Assembly: GCF_001263795.1 (NCBI RefSeq)
Contig: NZ_LHUR01000031.1
Coordinates: forward strand, 111,124-175,123
Origin: Clostridium homopropionicum DSM 5847
GTDB lineage: Bacteria; Bacillota; Clostridia; Clostridiales; Clostridiaceae
DNA length: 64,000 nt
Direction: 5' to 3'
Shown: positions 17,749-27,814 of the stretch, piece after piece
How positions within the stretch are numbered: the stretch's first letter is position 1
How the letters are laid out: every line of letters starts with the position of its first letter
Notes under the pieces: model-generated
Database searches by the model: none
What the model was told of the DNA's origin: nothing
The model's input: only the letters and a program-made list of their open reading frames with translations
Position numbers and translations under genes: made by a program

Positions 17749-18717
17749 ATGAAAAAAAATAAACTTTTATCAAGCCTTCTAGCCTTAGCACTTGCTATAT
17801 CCTTAGCTGGATGCGGAGCTAAAACCGAAACTGCAAAAACCACTGAAACCGGCACAAAGGTTGTACAGAATGATTCTTCAGCCGCTAAAACTTCTGACAC
17901 TGTTACCACTGCTGTAAACAATTACTTTGCTAATATGCCTCAAGATGTTTACAAAATCCCTGAAAAAGATTTTATAGAAAAAGTAAAAGCAAATGAAAAC
18001 ATATTTATATTAGATATAAGACAAGCTGATGTTTATGCAAAAGGTCATATTAAAGGAGCAGTAAATCTTCCTTGGGGAACTACTATAAGTGATAATCTTG
18101 AATTATTGCCAAAGGATAAATCAATTATGGTTTACTGCTATACAGGACAAACTGCTGGTCAAACTGTTGCATTATTAAACATGGCAGGATTTAACGCAAA
18201 ATCAGTAAATTTAGGTTGGGATCTAGGAATTTCAAAGGTTCCTGGAGTTGAAGCGGTTACTGAGACAAAAGAAAATAAAATTGCTGCAGATGCTAAAAAG
18301 GCAGAAATTAATGCAGATATAAAAAATGCTATTGTAAAATACTTTACTGGATTAAATGAAGTTAAGGGAACTAACTATGCAAATTACAAAATAAGTGAAG
18401 AAAATGCAAAAAAACTAGTTGATGCTAAAGACAACAGTGTAGTATTCTTATCAATTAGAAGTGCTGCTGACTATGCTAATGGACATATTTCAGGAGCTAT
18501 AAATATCCCTTGGGGAAAAGGTATGCAAGCAAGTTTCAACACATTACCTAAAGATAAGAAAATAATAGTATATTGCTATACAGGACAAACAGCTGGTCAA
18601 ACTGTTGCAGGATTGAAATTATTAGGTTATGACGCAGTATCTTTAAATGGTGGCATGGGAACAAAAGCAAATGCGCCAAGCGGTTGGGCTAATAAAGGTT
18701 TCCCTGTTGTAAAGTAA
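17749..18717 (+). CDS. Lipoprotein with two active-type rhodanese domains
   Basis: This 322-residue lipoprotein has lipobox SLAGC (Cys22), a Thr/Lys-rich linker, then two rhodanese domains (about residues 60-170 and 205-320). Both carry the same active loop VYCYTGQTAGQTVA, so both keep the catalytic Cys; the tandem is an internal duplication. Each domain also has the FILDIRQADVYAKGHI or related Asp-x-Arg strand. It is unlike the neighbouring rhodanese lipoprotein, which has one inactive domain. A GGGGG site precedes the ATG, and it has its own terminator. Confidence 0.93.
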   Translation: MKKNKLLSSLLALALAISLAGCGAKTETAKTTETGTKVVQNDSSAAKTSDTVTTAVNNYFANMPQDVYKIPEKDFIEKVKANENIFILDIRQADVYAKGHIKGAVNLPWGTTISDNLELLPKDKSIMVYCYTGQTAGQTVALLNMAGFNAKSVNLGWDLGISKVPGVEAVTETKENKIAADAKKAEINADIKNAIVKYFTGLNEVKGTNYANYKISEENAKKLVDAKDNSVVFLSIRSAADYANGHISGAINIPWGKGMQASFNTLPKDKKIIVYCYTGQTAGQTVAGLKLLGYDAVSLNGGMGTKANAPSGWANKGFPVVK

Positions 18718-18746
18718 TTTTATATTGTAAATTAATTGAATTTCTA

Positions 18747-18783
18747 AACCTCTATAGAATTAAATTTCTATAGAGGTTTTTTT
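18747..18783 (+). terminator. Intrinsic terminator after the second rhodanese gene
   Basis: Arms 18747-18759 and 18766-18778 (AACCTCTATAGAA and its exact complement, 13 bp) around a 6-base loop are followed by TTTTT. Confidence 0.9.
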
Positions 18784-18892
18784 ATATTTTAGAGTATTTT
18801 ATAGGACCGTCCCGGATTATTTTTCTTGAAATAACTTTTTTAAAGTGATACCATTAAGTGTGTTGATTTATTCTAGACTTTGGAGGATTAAA

Positions 18893-19135
18893 ATGTTAAT
18901 AAGAGATATTATGAAATATATTGAGAGCGAGTACGATATTATTAACTCTACTCCTTGTGAGGTTTGTGGTGGTTCATATATAGCTGAGTCCTTAGAAATT
19001 CATGTTATAGATAATATTCCTTACGACATATCTATGTGCGTTTGCGGAGAATGTGGACATGAAAAAGCCTTTAGATTCTTTGCTCCTTTTATAAATGATG
19101 AAGCCTTAGTAACTACAAAAAAGAAGTTAAATTAA
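18893..19135 (+). CDS. Small hypothetical protein with two Cys pairs
   Basis: This 80-residue protein was not recognised. It has CEVCGG near residue 20 and CVCGECGH near residue 50, a spacing that suggests a zinc ribbon or similar metal site, followed by a hydrophobic AFRFFAPF stretch. The ATG at 18893 follows GGAGG at good spacing; a longer frame starting at 18845 lacks such a site. It stands alone between the rhodanese terminator and a convergent terminator shared with pepT. Possible roles are a nucleic-acid-binding or redox protein, but nothing decides this. Confidence 0.7.
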   Translation: MLIRDIMKYIESEYDIINSTPCEVCGGSYIAESLEIHVIDNIPYDISMCVCGECGHEKAFRFFAPFINDEALVTTKKKLN

Positions 19136-19151
19136 TAATATACACAAAACA

Positions 19152-19180
19152 ATAAAGTCGGGGACAGTCCCCGACTTTAT
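19152..19180. terminator. Bidirectional terminator built on the GGGGACAGTCCCC palindrome
   Basis: Two 14-base arms (ATAAAGTCGGGGAC and its exact complement) flank a single base; in RNA the innermost pairs would open to form the loop. It sits between the convergent small-protein gene and pepT. The core is a copy of the repeat found elsewhere in the window. Confidence 0.75.
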
Positions 19181-19194
19181 CATTTTTAAAAGAT

Positions 19195-20418
19195 CTACTT
19201 AGAGTAAATTTCCACGATCTTAAGTATAACTTCTACTGCCTTTTCCATAGCAAAGCTTGGAATAAACTCGTATTTACCATGGAAATTGTGACCTCCAGTA
19301 AATATGTTTGGGGTAGGCAATCCCATAAAAGAAAGCCTTGCACCATCAGTACCACCTCTAATTGGAGTAACTTTTGGCACTACTCCAACCTGCTTCATTG
19401 CTTCAAAAGCATTATCTACTAAATGCTTCACAGGTTCTATTTTTCCCTTCATGTTATAATACTGATCCTTTATTTCTAAGATGACTGTCCTCGCACCATA
19501 CTTGTTATTTAAATCATCTACTAACTTACTCATCATTGATTTTCTCTTTTCAAACTGATTCTTATCAAAATCCCTTATAATATATTGAAGCTTAGTTTCT
19601 TCTACTTCTCCTTTAAAGCCTGTAAGGTGATAAAACCCTTCATAGCCTTTAGTACATTCTGGAGTTTCCTTTTTGGGCAACATAGAAACAAATTCACTAG
19701 CTATTAGCATTGAATTTATTAATTTTCCAGTTGCATAGCCTGGATGAACATTTCTACCGATTACAGTTATTTTCGCTCCAGCAGCATTAAAGTTTTCGTA
19801 TTCTAATTCCCCAATTGGGCCTCCATCAATGGTATAAGCAAAATCAGCGCCGAAGTCTTTAACATTAAAATGATCCGCTCCTTGCCCAATTTCCTCATCA
19901 GGAGTAAAGCCAATCTTTATAGTTCCGTGCTTAATTTCTGGATTATTTATTAGATATTCCATAGCTGTAATAATTTCTGCTATTCCAGCCTTATCATCTG
20001 CACCTAAAAGAGTAGTCCCATCTGTAGTTATTATCTCTTTACCTATATAATTTTTTACTTCTGGGAAATCTTCAACTTTCATAACTATATTTTCAGCTTC
20101 ATTCAAAACAATATCATTGCCATCGTAATTTTTAATTATTTGTGGATTTACTCCCTTTCCGTTCATATCTGGAGATGTATCCATATGAGCTATAAAACCA
20201 ATTACAGGTACCTGTTTATCTAAATTTGAAGGAAGTTCTGCCATTACGTATCCATTGTCATCTATGGTTACATTCTGCATTCCCATTTTTTCTAATTCCA
20301 CAACTAACTCCCTTGCAAATACCTTTTGACCTTCTGAGCTTGGAGTAATTCCTGAATCTCCATCAGATTTAGTATCATACTTCACATATTTAAGGAATCT
20401 TTCAACTACAGCACTCAT
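19195..20418 (-). CDS. pepT: Peptidase T (tripeptide aminopeptidase)
   Basis: This cytosolic di-zinc aminopeptidase releases N-terminal residues from tripeptides. It is 407 residues, the normal PepT length. Metal and catalytic motifs of the M20 family are present: [14 protein letters not shown] (His-x-Asp), LLGADDKAG (bridging Asp), [11 protein letters not shown] (Glu-Glu) and [19 protein letters not shown] near the C-terminus. PepT suits an amino-acid-fermenting anaerobe. It is a single gene, closed by the shared terminator at 19152-19180. Confidence 0.96.
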   Translation of the reverse strand: MSAVVERFLKYVKYDTKSDGDSGITPSSEGQKVFARELVVELEKMGMQNVTIDDNGYVMAELPSNLDKQVPVIGFIAHMDTSPDMNGKGVNPQIIKNYDGNDIVLNEAENIVMKVEDFPEVKNYIGKEIITTDGTTLLGADDKAGIAEIITAMEYLINNPEIKHGTIKIGFTPDEEIGQGADHFNVKDFGADFAYTIDGGPIGELEYENFNAAGAKITVIGRNVHPGYATGKLINSMLIASEFVSMLPKKETPECTKGYEGFYHLTGFKGEVEETKLQYIIRDFDKNQFEKRKSMMSKLVDDLNNKYGARTVILEIKDQYYNMKGKIEPVKHLVDNAFEAMKQVGVVPKVTPIRGGTDGARLSFMGLPTPNIFTGGHNFHGKYEFIPSFAMEKAVEVILKIVEIYSK

Positions 20419-20558
20419 TATATATTCTCCCCCTATACTGTTTTCGATTAAAAATCATATAAATACCTTATCCACTTTGTTAAGGCCTTAATTAAAATAA
20501 ATAAAGTACTATTTATATTATAATTTAATTTACATAATTTACAATGTAAATCCTTTTA

Positions 20559-21509
20559 CTATTGTCTTAGTACATTCACTACGGTTTTTTCTGTATAGCT
20601 TATTGGAAAGGTTTGGCTTCCTAAGTTTGGATCATCAGAATAGAGTTTCATTTTTCCCGAAAATTGAGTTTGCATTTCAGCATTTTTTACTATTCCATTC
20701 TCCTCATTTAAATTTATTACACCTTTTTCAGTTCCTTTTATTTCTTCATAGGTTATTTTTAAATTATCAGTTATCTTTGGTTCAGCATCTTCTTTTCCTT
20801 TAATTTGTGAATCAACAGTAATTTCTGAAGTCCCATCAGCACTTTCTTTTAAATTGTATTTTCTTTCCGCTTCCACAGGAAATTGATCAGAAATTGATAC
20901 TTTCTGCTGCCAGTTTTCCCCTACTTTTACTTTATTATTGGGATATACTGATGTTATTGTTTCTATGCTTTTGGTTATAACTTCTTCTCCAAATTTTGCC
21001 TTTATCACCTTCTTTATATCTTCTTTTTCTTTTTCATCTTTAATATTTAACTCCGTAAATACGTTATTTACAACATCATCCATACCAACTACCTGTTTAA
21101 CTTTCCCGTACTCACCAATCTTAACATTAAAACTTTTACCTACAAAAGCTGCATACACTTTAGATAATTTATCCGAGGTCTCAGATGTTACCTGCTGACT
21201 ATTTGCAGGTGTTTGTCCGTTTGGAGTAGTACTTTTAATATCAATAGAATCAAAGGTTACCTTAATATCTGCATTTTTATTTTTATCAACGTTAGTAACA
21301 TTGCATAAAAATCCCATTTTGGACTTAGTTTCCAATTCCAAGCTATTATCTTTTATCTTCTGAGAAGTTTTTTCTTTTATATCTACTTCAACTTTATATA
21401 AATTGCCCTTTTTTAGTTTTAATGAAATATCTACAGACTTCTTCATACATCCACTTAGAAGAAGAATGCTGCAGATCAATATAATATATAACCCTATATT
21501 TTTCTTCAT
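20559..21509 (-). CDS. Lipoprotein of the DUF6263 type
   Basis: This 316-residue lipoprotein has lipobox LLSGC (Cys21). The mature part is a beta-rich, Lys/Glu-rich domain beginning SVDISLKLKKGNLYKVEVDI and ending with a strand-rich region (MKLYSDDPNLGSQTFPISY). The pattern resembles secreted DUF6263 proteins, whose function is unknown; the assignment is from memory of the family. It appears monocistronic, between pepT and a divergent sensor kinase gene. Confidence 0.7.
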   Translation of the reverse strand: MKKNIGLYIILICSILLLSGCMKKSVDISLKLKKGNLYKVEVDIKEKTSQKIKDNSLELETKSKMGFLCNVTNVDKNKNADIKVTFDSIDIKSTTPNGQTPANSQQVTSETSDKLSKVYAAFVGKSFNVKIGEYGKVKQVVGMDDVVNNVFTELNIKDEKEKEDIKKVIKAKFGEEVITKSIETITSVYPNNKVKVGENWQQKVSISDQFPVEAERKYNLKESADGTSEITVDSQIKGKEDAEPKITDNLKITYEEIKGTEKGVINLNEENGIVKNAEMQTQFSGKMKLYSDDPNLGSQTFPISYTEKTVVNVLRQ

Positions 21510-21761
21510 TTAGCCAACCTCCAATCACTTGTATTTTTTTCTATATACTCTAAAATTATAAATTTAAAAAATTTCGCATTTAACTTTCTACATATTCAAA
21601 TTAAACCTTACATTATAGTGTTCCATTAATTTTAGAATTTTATAGAGTTTTATTTCGAAATGTAAAATAAAATGTTGAAATGATTAAGGAGCAGTGTTAG
21701 AATTAATTTACATTATTATTAATGTTTCCTATACTATTTTATTAATGGAGATAATTTCTAT

Positions 21762-24122
21762 ATGAATTTCAGAGGTAAGATAATTAAACACTTCTTTTTC
21801 ATCTTTTTAGTTTACTTTTTCTTTAATTCTCATATAGCTTTTGCAAATACCACTGAAGAACCTGAAAAAAAAATTCTGATTTTAAATTCATATCATAAGG
21901 ATGTAAAATGGTCAGATGATATAATAGCTGGTATAAAATCATCACTAAAAGCTTCCGATATAAAATTTGATATTCATGTTGAGTACATGGACACGAAAAA
22001 GTTCTATGGAGAAAATTATATTAAAAGTCTATATGAAATGTATAAAAACAAATATAAAAATAGTAAGTTCGATTCAATTATATCTATTGACAATGCTGCC
22101 TTTGATTTTTTAAGAGAATATTCAAAAGAGTTATTTCCAAATACTCCTATGGTTTTTTGCGGTGTTAATTACTTTAAAGACTCAATGCTTGAAAGCAACA
22201 GCTTATTTACTGGGGTAGTTGAAAATATACCTATAAAAGAAACTCTAGATTTAGCTCTTAATCTACATAAAAATACTAAAAATGTAATTATTATAGTCTC
22301 TAATTCTGTTACAGGAAAAGCAACTAAAAATGCTCTAAATGAGATTATTCCTTATTACGTAAAAGCATTTAACATTAATTTCACAATTACAGAAAACTTT
22401 AATTTGGTTAATGATAAAGAAGAATTAAAACAACACTCAAAAGACACTATTGCCTTATTACTTTCTGGCTATACCACGGACTATCAAGATAATATTATGA
22501 CAGAAAGAGATGGAGATATAATATTAAATGATGTTCCCATACCCGTTTACGCAACTTGGGATTTTTTATTAAATCATGGAGTAATAGGTGGTAAAATATT
22601 ATCTGGTAAATCTCATGGAGAAGTAGTTGGGCTTTTAACAAGCAGAGTTCTTATGGGCATAAATCCTTCTAATATACCCGTTGTAAAAAATAGTGAATCA
22701 CAGTATGTTTTTGACTATAAACAGTTGCTAAAGTATTCAATAAAGTCAGCTTATTTACCTAAAAATAGTATCATCAATAATCTACCAATAAAATCTTATA
22801 CTATTCCTACGCAATTAATATGGTTCTTTGTGATTCTTATTATAACGCTTTTGTCCTTCTTGATTCTTAACATTTCTGAAAGAAGAGATGCAAAAGCCGC
22901 TCTAATAGAGAGCGAAGAGAGGCTTCGTACATTAATTAACACTTTTCCTGCTTTAATATGTTTAAAGGATAGTAAGGGAAGATGGGTTGAAACAAATAAA
23001 GCTGCCATAGAATTTTTTAATTTGGACCCAGTATTGTGGAAAGGAAAAACTGATAAAGAACTGCTGGAATTAAATGATGTTTATATAGAAGGAATTTTAA
23101 AATATCAAAATTTTGATAACTTAGCATTAAAAAAAGCCCAGGTTACAAAGCATACAGAAGTATTTAAAAAAGATACTGAAGAAGAAAAGATTCTAGAAAT
23201 TATAAAGATGCCAATAATAGATGCCAATAATAATAGTAACAGTTTGGTAGTTATTGGACAAGACATCACAAGCTTAGTAAAAGCACAGGAAAATAAAAGA
23301 CTATTGAATGAATTAGTAGCCTATGAAAATTTAAGAACAGAATTTTTTGCAAATCTTTCCCATGAGTTAAGAACCCCGCTTAATGTAATCTTAAGCGCTC
23401 TTCAATATATAGAATTAATTCATGCAAATTATAATGAGCATCAACATAATAATTTTGAAAGTTATTCAAAATATACATCTATTATGAAGCAAAACTGCTA
23501 TCGCTTAGTAAGAATAGTAAACAATTTAATTGATATTACTAAAATAGATTCAGGATATTTCGAGCTTGAATTAGAAAATTATAATATAGTAGAGGTAATA
23601 GAAGAAATTTCATTATCCGTTGCCTCTTATGCAGAAACTAATGGCTTAAGTCTAATCTTTGACACAGATGTAGAGGAAAAAATAATAGCTTGTGATGCAA
23701 ATATGATTGAAAGAATTATATTAAATCTTATATCCAATGCAATTAAATTCACAGATTCTGGGGGACAGATCTCAATTAATGTATATGATTTATCTGATAC
23801 CATTCAAATATCCGTTAAGGATACTGGTATTGGAATAGCAGAAGATAAACAGGCTTCAATTTTTGAAAGATTTATTCAAGTAGACAAGTCTCTATCTAGA
23901 AATAGGGAAGGCAGTGGTATAGGACTGTCCCTAGTAAAATCACTGGTAGAGCTTCATGGAGGAACAATCAAGCTAATAAGCGAGCTTAACAAAGGAAGTA
24001 GCTTTATAATAAGTTTACCAGTGTATGTTATTCCTGATAAAGAAATAAAGCTATATTCAGATACTGTAAATCATCTTTCTAGCGAAGAGAAAATAAACAT
24101 AGAGTTTTCGGATATATACTAG
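21762..24122 (+). CDS. Membrane sensor histidine kinase with ABC-substrate-binding-like sensor and PAS domain
   Basis: This 786-residue hybrid sensor starts with a signal peptide, then an extracellular domain of about 300 residues resembling ABC substrate-binding proteins (KILILNSYHKDVKWSDDII at its start). A membrane helix follows at about 345-370 (TQLIWFFVILIITLLSFLIL), then a PAS domain with a PAC-like end, HisKA with the phosphoacceptor His534 in NLSHELRTPLN, and a HATPase with N box NLISNAIKFTDSGG and G boxes DTGIGIAED and GSGIGLSLVKS. No response regulator is adjacent, so its partner is elsewhere. The G2 box overlaps a near copy of the GGGGACAGTCC repeat (23922-23931). Confidence 0.93.
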   Translation: MNFRGKIIKHFFFIFLVYFFFNSHIAFANTTEEPEKKILILNSYHKDVKWSDDIIAGIKSSLKASDIKFDIHVEYMDTKKFYGENYIKSLYEMYKNKYKNSKFDSIISIDNAAFDFLREYSKELFPNTPMVFCGVNYFKDSMLESNSLFTGVVENIPIKETLDLALNLHKNTKNVIIIVSNSVTGKATKNALNEIIPYYVKAFNINFTITENFNLVNDKEELKQHSKDTIALLLSGYTTDYQDNIMTERDGDIILNDVPIPVYATWDFLLNHGVIGGKILSGKSHGEVVGLLTSRVLMGINPSNIPVVKNSESQYVFDYKQLLKYSIKSAYLPKNSIINNLPIKSYTIPTQLIWFFVILIITLLSFLILNISERRDAKAALIESEERLRTLINTFPALICLKDSKGRWVETNKAAIEFFNLDPVLWKGKTDKELLELNDVYIEGILKYQNFDNLALKKAQVTKHTEVFKKDTEEEKILEIIKMPIIDANNNSNSLVVIGQDITSLVKAQENKRLLNELVAYENLRTEFFANLSHELRTPLNVILSALQYIELIHANYNEHQHNNFESYSKYTSIMKQNCYRLVRIVNNLIDITKIDSGYFELELENYNIVEVIEEISLSVASYAETNGLSLIFDTDVEEKIIACDANMIERIILNLISNAIKFTDSGGQISINVYDLSDTIQISVKDTGIGIAEDKQASIFERFIQVDKSLSRNREGSGIGLSLVKSLVELHGGTIKLISELNKGSSFIISLPVYVIPDKEIKLYSDTVNHLSSEEKINIEFSDIY

Positions 24123-24145
24123 CACTCATATTGATAAGCAAAACT

Positions 24146-24197
24146 ATTAAAGCTAAAAATCTAGCCATCATTTGATGGCTAGATTTTTAGCTTTAAT
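24146..24197. terminator. Long perfect hairpin between convergent genes
   Basis: A 25-bp perfect inverted repeat (24146-24170 and 24173-24197) has a 2-base loop and AT-rich ends that supply T-rich 3' sides on both strands. It lies between the sensor kinase gene and the convergent Gx transporter gene and probably ends both transcripts. Confidence 0.8.
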
Positions 24198-24267
24198 CAG
24201 AAATATATTTTTCAAATCATTATAGACATATAAAATCATCCTAGTAATAATAAAATCATAATACCTT

Positions 24268-24771
24268 TTAGCTATAAACTCTTTTTATATAAGGCAGTAA
24301 GTACTTAGAAGTTATTCCTACAAAGAATCCAGTTCCTATAGCAGCCACCATAAGTATAGGAAGATAAGTGACAATCATTGCATTTTGGATAACTAAAGCA
24401 GCAACTATTATTTGACCTATATTATGTGAAACAGCTCCAATCATACTTATACCAATTGTACTTACATTGTCTTGTCCAATCTTTTTTATAAAGTACATTG
24501 CAAAAAAACTTAAAAGCCCGCCGGCAATACTATATAAAAATGAGGATAGACTTCCACCAAAAAAAGTAGATAAAATAACTCTTAAAATTACAATTAATAA
24601 TACTTCTTTAAAGCTAAACATATAAAGAGCTACTAAAGTAACAATGTTACTTAGACCTAGCTTTGCTCCTGGTGTTATAAACGGTAAGGGCAACATTCTT
24701 TCAAACATATAAAGAACCAATCCTTGTGCTACAAGTAAAGATATTAAAGTTATTTTTTTAGTTTTACTCAT
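24268..24771 (-). CDS. Gx transporter family protein (HepS-I-like membrane protein)
   Basis: This about 167-residue membrane protein has five or six helices and the small-residue-rich pattern of the Gx transporter family, often annotated as heptaprenyl diphosphate synthase component I: FITPGAKLGLSNIVTL, then FGGSLSSFLYSIAGGLLSF and SHNIGQIIVAA. Members resemble ECF substrate-binding subunits. The start at 24771 (MSKTKK) is chosen because GAGGTGAG precedes it; a longer frame would overlap the upstream gene. It lies 10 bases after the NusG-II gene and divergent from apbE, a set known from flavin-based electron transfer loci. Confidence 0.85.
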   Translation of the reverse strand: MSKTKKITLISLLVAQGLVLYMFERMLPLPFITPGAKLGLSNIVTLVALYMFSFKEVLLIVILRVILSTFFGGSLSSFLYSIAGGLLSFFAMYFIKKIGQDNVSTIGISMIGAVSHNIGQIIVAALVIQNAMIVTYLPILMVAAIGTGFFVGITSKYLLPYIKRVYS

Positions 24772-24781
24772 AATTCTCACC

Positions 24782-25165
24782 TCATTGTGATACTTCATCT
24801 ACTTCATTTTCAGTACTCTGCCCCTTTATTTGAATAACCACCTTATGAGGCAAACAAACTAATACGCTCCCTACCTTGTCTTTAAATCCATCTTTAATAC
24901 AAACCTTATCTGGGCAATCTGCATCTACTATTCTTACACCACCATTTTCTATTTGTACAATATTTTCTCCTAAATCAGTTTTTATATCTATTTCTTCTTT
25001 AAAGTTATTATCTTTTATTGAAACCTTCTTATAAAACTGCCCCTTAACATATATTTCTACATATTTGTTATTATAGTCTTTATTAAAAGCAAACTTAAAG
25101 ATAATCCCTAAGACTATGGCAATGATAACAAAAAAAGCTACTATTATTTTGTCTAGTTTTTTCAT
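24782..25165 (-). CDS. NusG domain II-containing membrane-anchored protein
   Basis: This protein of about 127 residues has one N-terminal helix (IIVAFFVIIAIVLGIIF) and an extracytoplasmic NusG-II-type domain with VRIVDADCPDKVCI and VGSVLVCLPHKVVIQI; the Cys pair and the CLPHKVVI strand are diagnostic. The function is not established; such proteins accompany ApbE and Gx transporters in Firmicutes and may be electron-transfer accessory factors. The ATG at 25165 follows ATGGAGGAAAAC. A longer frame up to 25228 has no comparable site. Confidence 0.85.
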   Translation of the reverse strand: MKKLDKIIVAFFVIIAIVLGIIFKFAFNKDYNNKYVEIYVKGQFYKKVSIKDNNFKEEIDIKTDLGENIVQIENGGVRIVDADCPDKVCIKDGFKDKVGSVLVCLPHKVVIQIKGQSTENEVDEVSQ

Positions 25166-25357
25166 GTTTTCCTCCATTTCTAGTATAACTATTTTAATAG
25201 TCATTATTACATAATATAATATTATCATCTATGAGATACTTATTCAAATAGTACTTTTATATATTGTAAAAATTGACTTTTATTCTACAGGATAGTAGAA
25301 TTGAATAGTATAATTAAACTTTTTGCAGCAATAAATAATTTAATGTGGAGGCATGTA

Positions 25358-26410
25358 ATGTTTAAATTTAAAAAAAGTATATTTTTCCTCATATTATTAA
25401 TTATTATATCTATTACATACACAGGCTGCTCAAAAAAGCAAGCAGAACCTACTTCTGTTGAGCCAATTTCAAAAGAAGGAGTTCTTCTTGGAACTATTTG
25501 TAAAGTAACTATTTATGATGAAAGCTCAAGAGATGTTCTTGAAAAAGCTTTTAAAAGAATTAGTGAAATTGAAGATAAGATGAGCATAAATAAAGATACC
25601 AGTGAACTTATTAATGTAAATTCTAAATCTGGAAAAGAATATGTTAAGGTTTCAAGCGACACCTTTGATGTTATAAAGAAAAGTTTATATTATTCAGAAT
25701 TATCCAAGGGGAAATTTGATATTTCCATAGGACCAATAGTAAAACTTTGGAACATTGGTACAGATCAAGCTAGGGTTCCTTCTGATGCAGAAATTAAAGC
25801 AAAACTTCCTTTAGTAAATTATAAAAACATTCTTCTTGATGAGAAGAACGAAAAGGTAATGCTCAGGGAACCAGGAATGATTATAGACTTAGGTGCTATA
25901 GCAAAAGGTTATGCTGCTGATGAGGTGGAAAAAGTACTTCTAGAAAATGGAGTGAAGCATGCTCTAATTAATCTTGGCGGAAATATTTATGCTATGGGTC
26001 CAAAGCCAGATAACACTAAATGGAGGCTTGGTATTCAGGATCCAGAAAGTACTAGAGGTGAATATCTAGGGATTATAGAAGTAGAAAATAAATCTGTTGT
26101 AACTTCAGGAATTTACGAAAGATACTTAGAACAAAATGGTAAAAGATACCATCATATTCTTGACACACATACAGGCTACCCTGTAAGTAATTCTCTAGTT
26201 AGCGTTTCAATTATTGCAGATAAATCTGTTGATGCTGACGGGCTTTCAACAAGTACTTTTGCTTTAGGTCTAGAGGAAGGCATGAAGCTTATTGAATCCC
26301 TTAAAAACGTAGATGCAATTTTTGTAACCTCTGACCACAAGGTTTACGTTTCTTCAGGTCTTAAAGGAAAACTTAACATTACGAATTCAAAATATATATT
26401 ACAAAACTAA
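25358..26410 (+). CDS. apbE: FAD:protein FMN transferase lipoprotein (ApbE)
   Basis: This enzyme attaches FMN covalently to a Thr or Ser of target proteins, using FAD and magnesium, on the outer face of the membrane. With the start at 25358 (GGAGG six bases before) it has 350 residues and lipobox ITYTGC (Cys24). Motifs are LINLGGNIYAMG, GAIAKGYAADEV, HHILDTHTGYPV and ADGLSTSTFALG, all in the usual order. It is divergent from the NusG-II and Gx genes, with which it probably forms a flavin/redox set. No FMN-acceptor protein is visible nearby. Confidence 0.95.
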   Translation: MFKFKKSIFFLILLIIISITYTGCSKKQAEPTSVEPISKEGVLLGTICKVTIYDESSRDVLEKAFKRISEIEDKMSINKDTSELINVNSKSGKEYVKVSSDTFDVIKKSLYYSELSKGKFDISIGPIVKLWNIGTDQARVPSDAEIKAKLPLVNYKNILLDEKNEKVMLREPGMIIDLGAIAKGYAADEVEKVLLENGVKHALINLGGNIYAMGPKPDNTKWRLGIQDPESTRGEYLGIIEVENKSVVTSGIYERYLEQNGKRYHHILDTHTGYPVSNSLVSVSIIADKSVDADGLSTSTFALGLEEGMKLIESLKNVDAIFVTSDHKVYVSSGLKGKLNITNSKYILQN

Positions 26411-26423
26411 AATAATTTAGAAC

Positions 26424-26462
26424 AAAACCCTAAAATATTCATTTAATGTTTTAGGGTTTTAT
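26424..26462 (+). terminator. Intrinsic terminator after apbE
   Basis: Arms 26424-26435 and 26449-26460 (AAAACCCTAAAA and its complement, 12 bp) with a 13-base loop; the T-rich 3' side of the stem supplies the T run. Confidence 0.85.
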
Positions 26463-26651
26463 TATTGCGGTTTTTTGGTAATTATTGTAATATTATCATA
26501 TAGATGGATTATGTTCCCACGAACTTTAATTTATTAATTTGAATAAATTTTCTCCTTCAGTAATATTATTTAATAATGAACCTATAATTACAGAAATTCA
26601 AGTAAATTTTAAGGTAAATTAAGGGACTGTCCCTGAATGGTGGTGATGCAA

Positions 26652-27797
26652 ATGCTAAAAAAAGAAATACTAGCTATGGTTTTGGCAGGTGGACAAGGTA
26701 CTAGATTAAAGGTATTAACCATGAATAATGCAAAACCTGCCGTACCCTTTGGTGGAAAATACAGAATTATTGATTTTACCCTTAGTAACTGCTCAAATTC
26801 TGGAATAGACACCATAGGTGTTTTAACTCAATATCAACCTCATATATTAAATGCTCATATAGGTATTGGAACTCCTTGGGATCTTGACAGGAACAGCGGA
26901 GGTGTGACAATACTCCCTCCTCATATAAGAAATGATGGGGGCAACTGGTACATGGGAACAGCTGATGCGATCTTTCAAAACATAAACTTTATCGATAGAT
27001 ACGATCCTGAATACATCCTTGTGCTTTCTGGCGATCACATATATAAAATGGACTATTCTCAGATGCTGAAGTTTCATCGGGAAAAAAATTCTGATGCTAC
27101 CATTGCTGTAATTGAAATTCCAATGGAAGAGGCAAGTCGTTTTGGAATTATGAACTCAGATGAATCCAATAAAATATTTGAGTTTGAAGAAAAACCCCAA
27201 AATCCTAAGAGCAATAAAGCTTCCATGGGAATTTATGTTTTTAATTGGAAAATTTTAAAAAAATTCCTAATTGAGGACTCTCGTGATGAAAATTCATGTC
27301 ATGACTTTGGTAAGAACATAATCCCAAAACTTCTGAATTCCGGTTATAATCTCTATGCATTTCCATATAAAGGTTATTGGAAAGATGTAGGTACAATAGA
27401 AAGCCTTTGGGAAGCTAATATGGACTTACTTCACTCTGAAAATGAATTGAATATTCATGATAGGGATTGGAAAATATACTCAGTAACTCCAACTTTGCCT
27501 CCTCAATATATAGGAAATAGAGCAAAAGTTCTCAATTCCCTCATTGTTGAAGGTTGTTCTATTTTAGGAGCTGTAAAAAATTCAATTATATTTCCTGGTG
27601 TACAGGTTGGAGAAAATTCAATTATTGAAGATTCTGTAATAATGTCTAATACAAAAATCGGCAATGACGTTATTATAAAAAAAAGCATCATTGGAAGCCA
27701 TACAATAGTCAGAAGTAATACTATCATTGGTAACTCTAAAGATATAACTGTAATTGGCGACTACGAAGAAGTGAAAATTAATTGTACAATTAAATAA
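26652..27797 (+). CDS. glgC: Glucose-1-phosphate adenylyltransferase, catalytic subunit
   Basis: This enzyme makes ADP-glucose from ATP and glucose 1-phosphate, the committed step of glycogen synthesis. It has [13 protein letters not shown] (nucleotide loop), [19 protein letters not shown] and [10 protein letters not shown] in the catalytic domain, and a C-terminal left-handed beta-helix with hexapeptide repeats. The ATG at 26652 is chosen because GGTGGTGAT precedes it; in-frame ATGs at 26637 and 26646 are possible. The GGGACTGTCCC palindrome lies at 26623-26633, just upstream. It is paired with glgD 17 bases later; no glgA or glgP is in view. Confidence 0.95.
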   Translation: MLKKEILAMVLAGGQGTRLKVLTMNNAKPAVPFGGKYRIIDFTLSNCSNSGIDTIGVLTQYQPHILNAHIGIGTPWDLDRNSGGVTILPPHIRNDGGNWYMGTADAIFQNINFIDRYDPEYILVLSGDHIYKMDYSQMLKFHREKNSDATIAVIEIPMEEASRFGIMNSDESNKIFEFEEKPQNPKSNKASMGIYVFNWKILKKFLIEDSRDENSCHDFGKNIIPKLLNSGYNLYAFPYKGYWKDVGTIESLWEANMDLLHSENELNIHDRDWKIYSVTPTLPPQYIGNRAKVLNSLIVEGCSILGAVKNSIIFPGVQVGENSIIEDSVIMSNTKIGNDVIIKKSIIGSHTIVRSNTIIGNSKDITVIGDYEEVKINCTIK

Positions 27798-27814
27798 TTT
27801 AGGAGGATAGTGAT

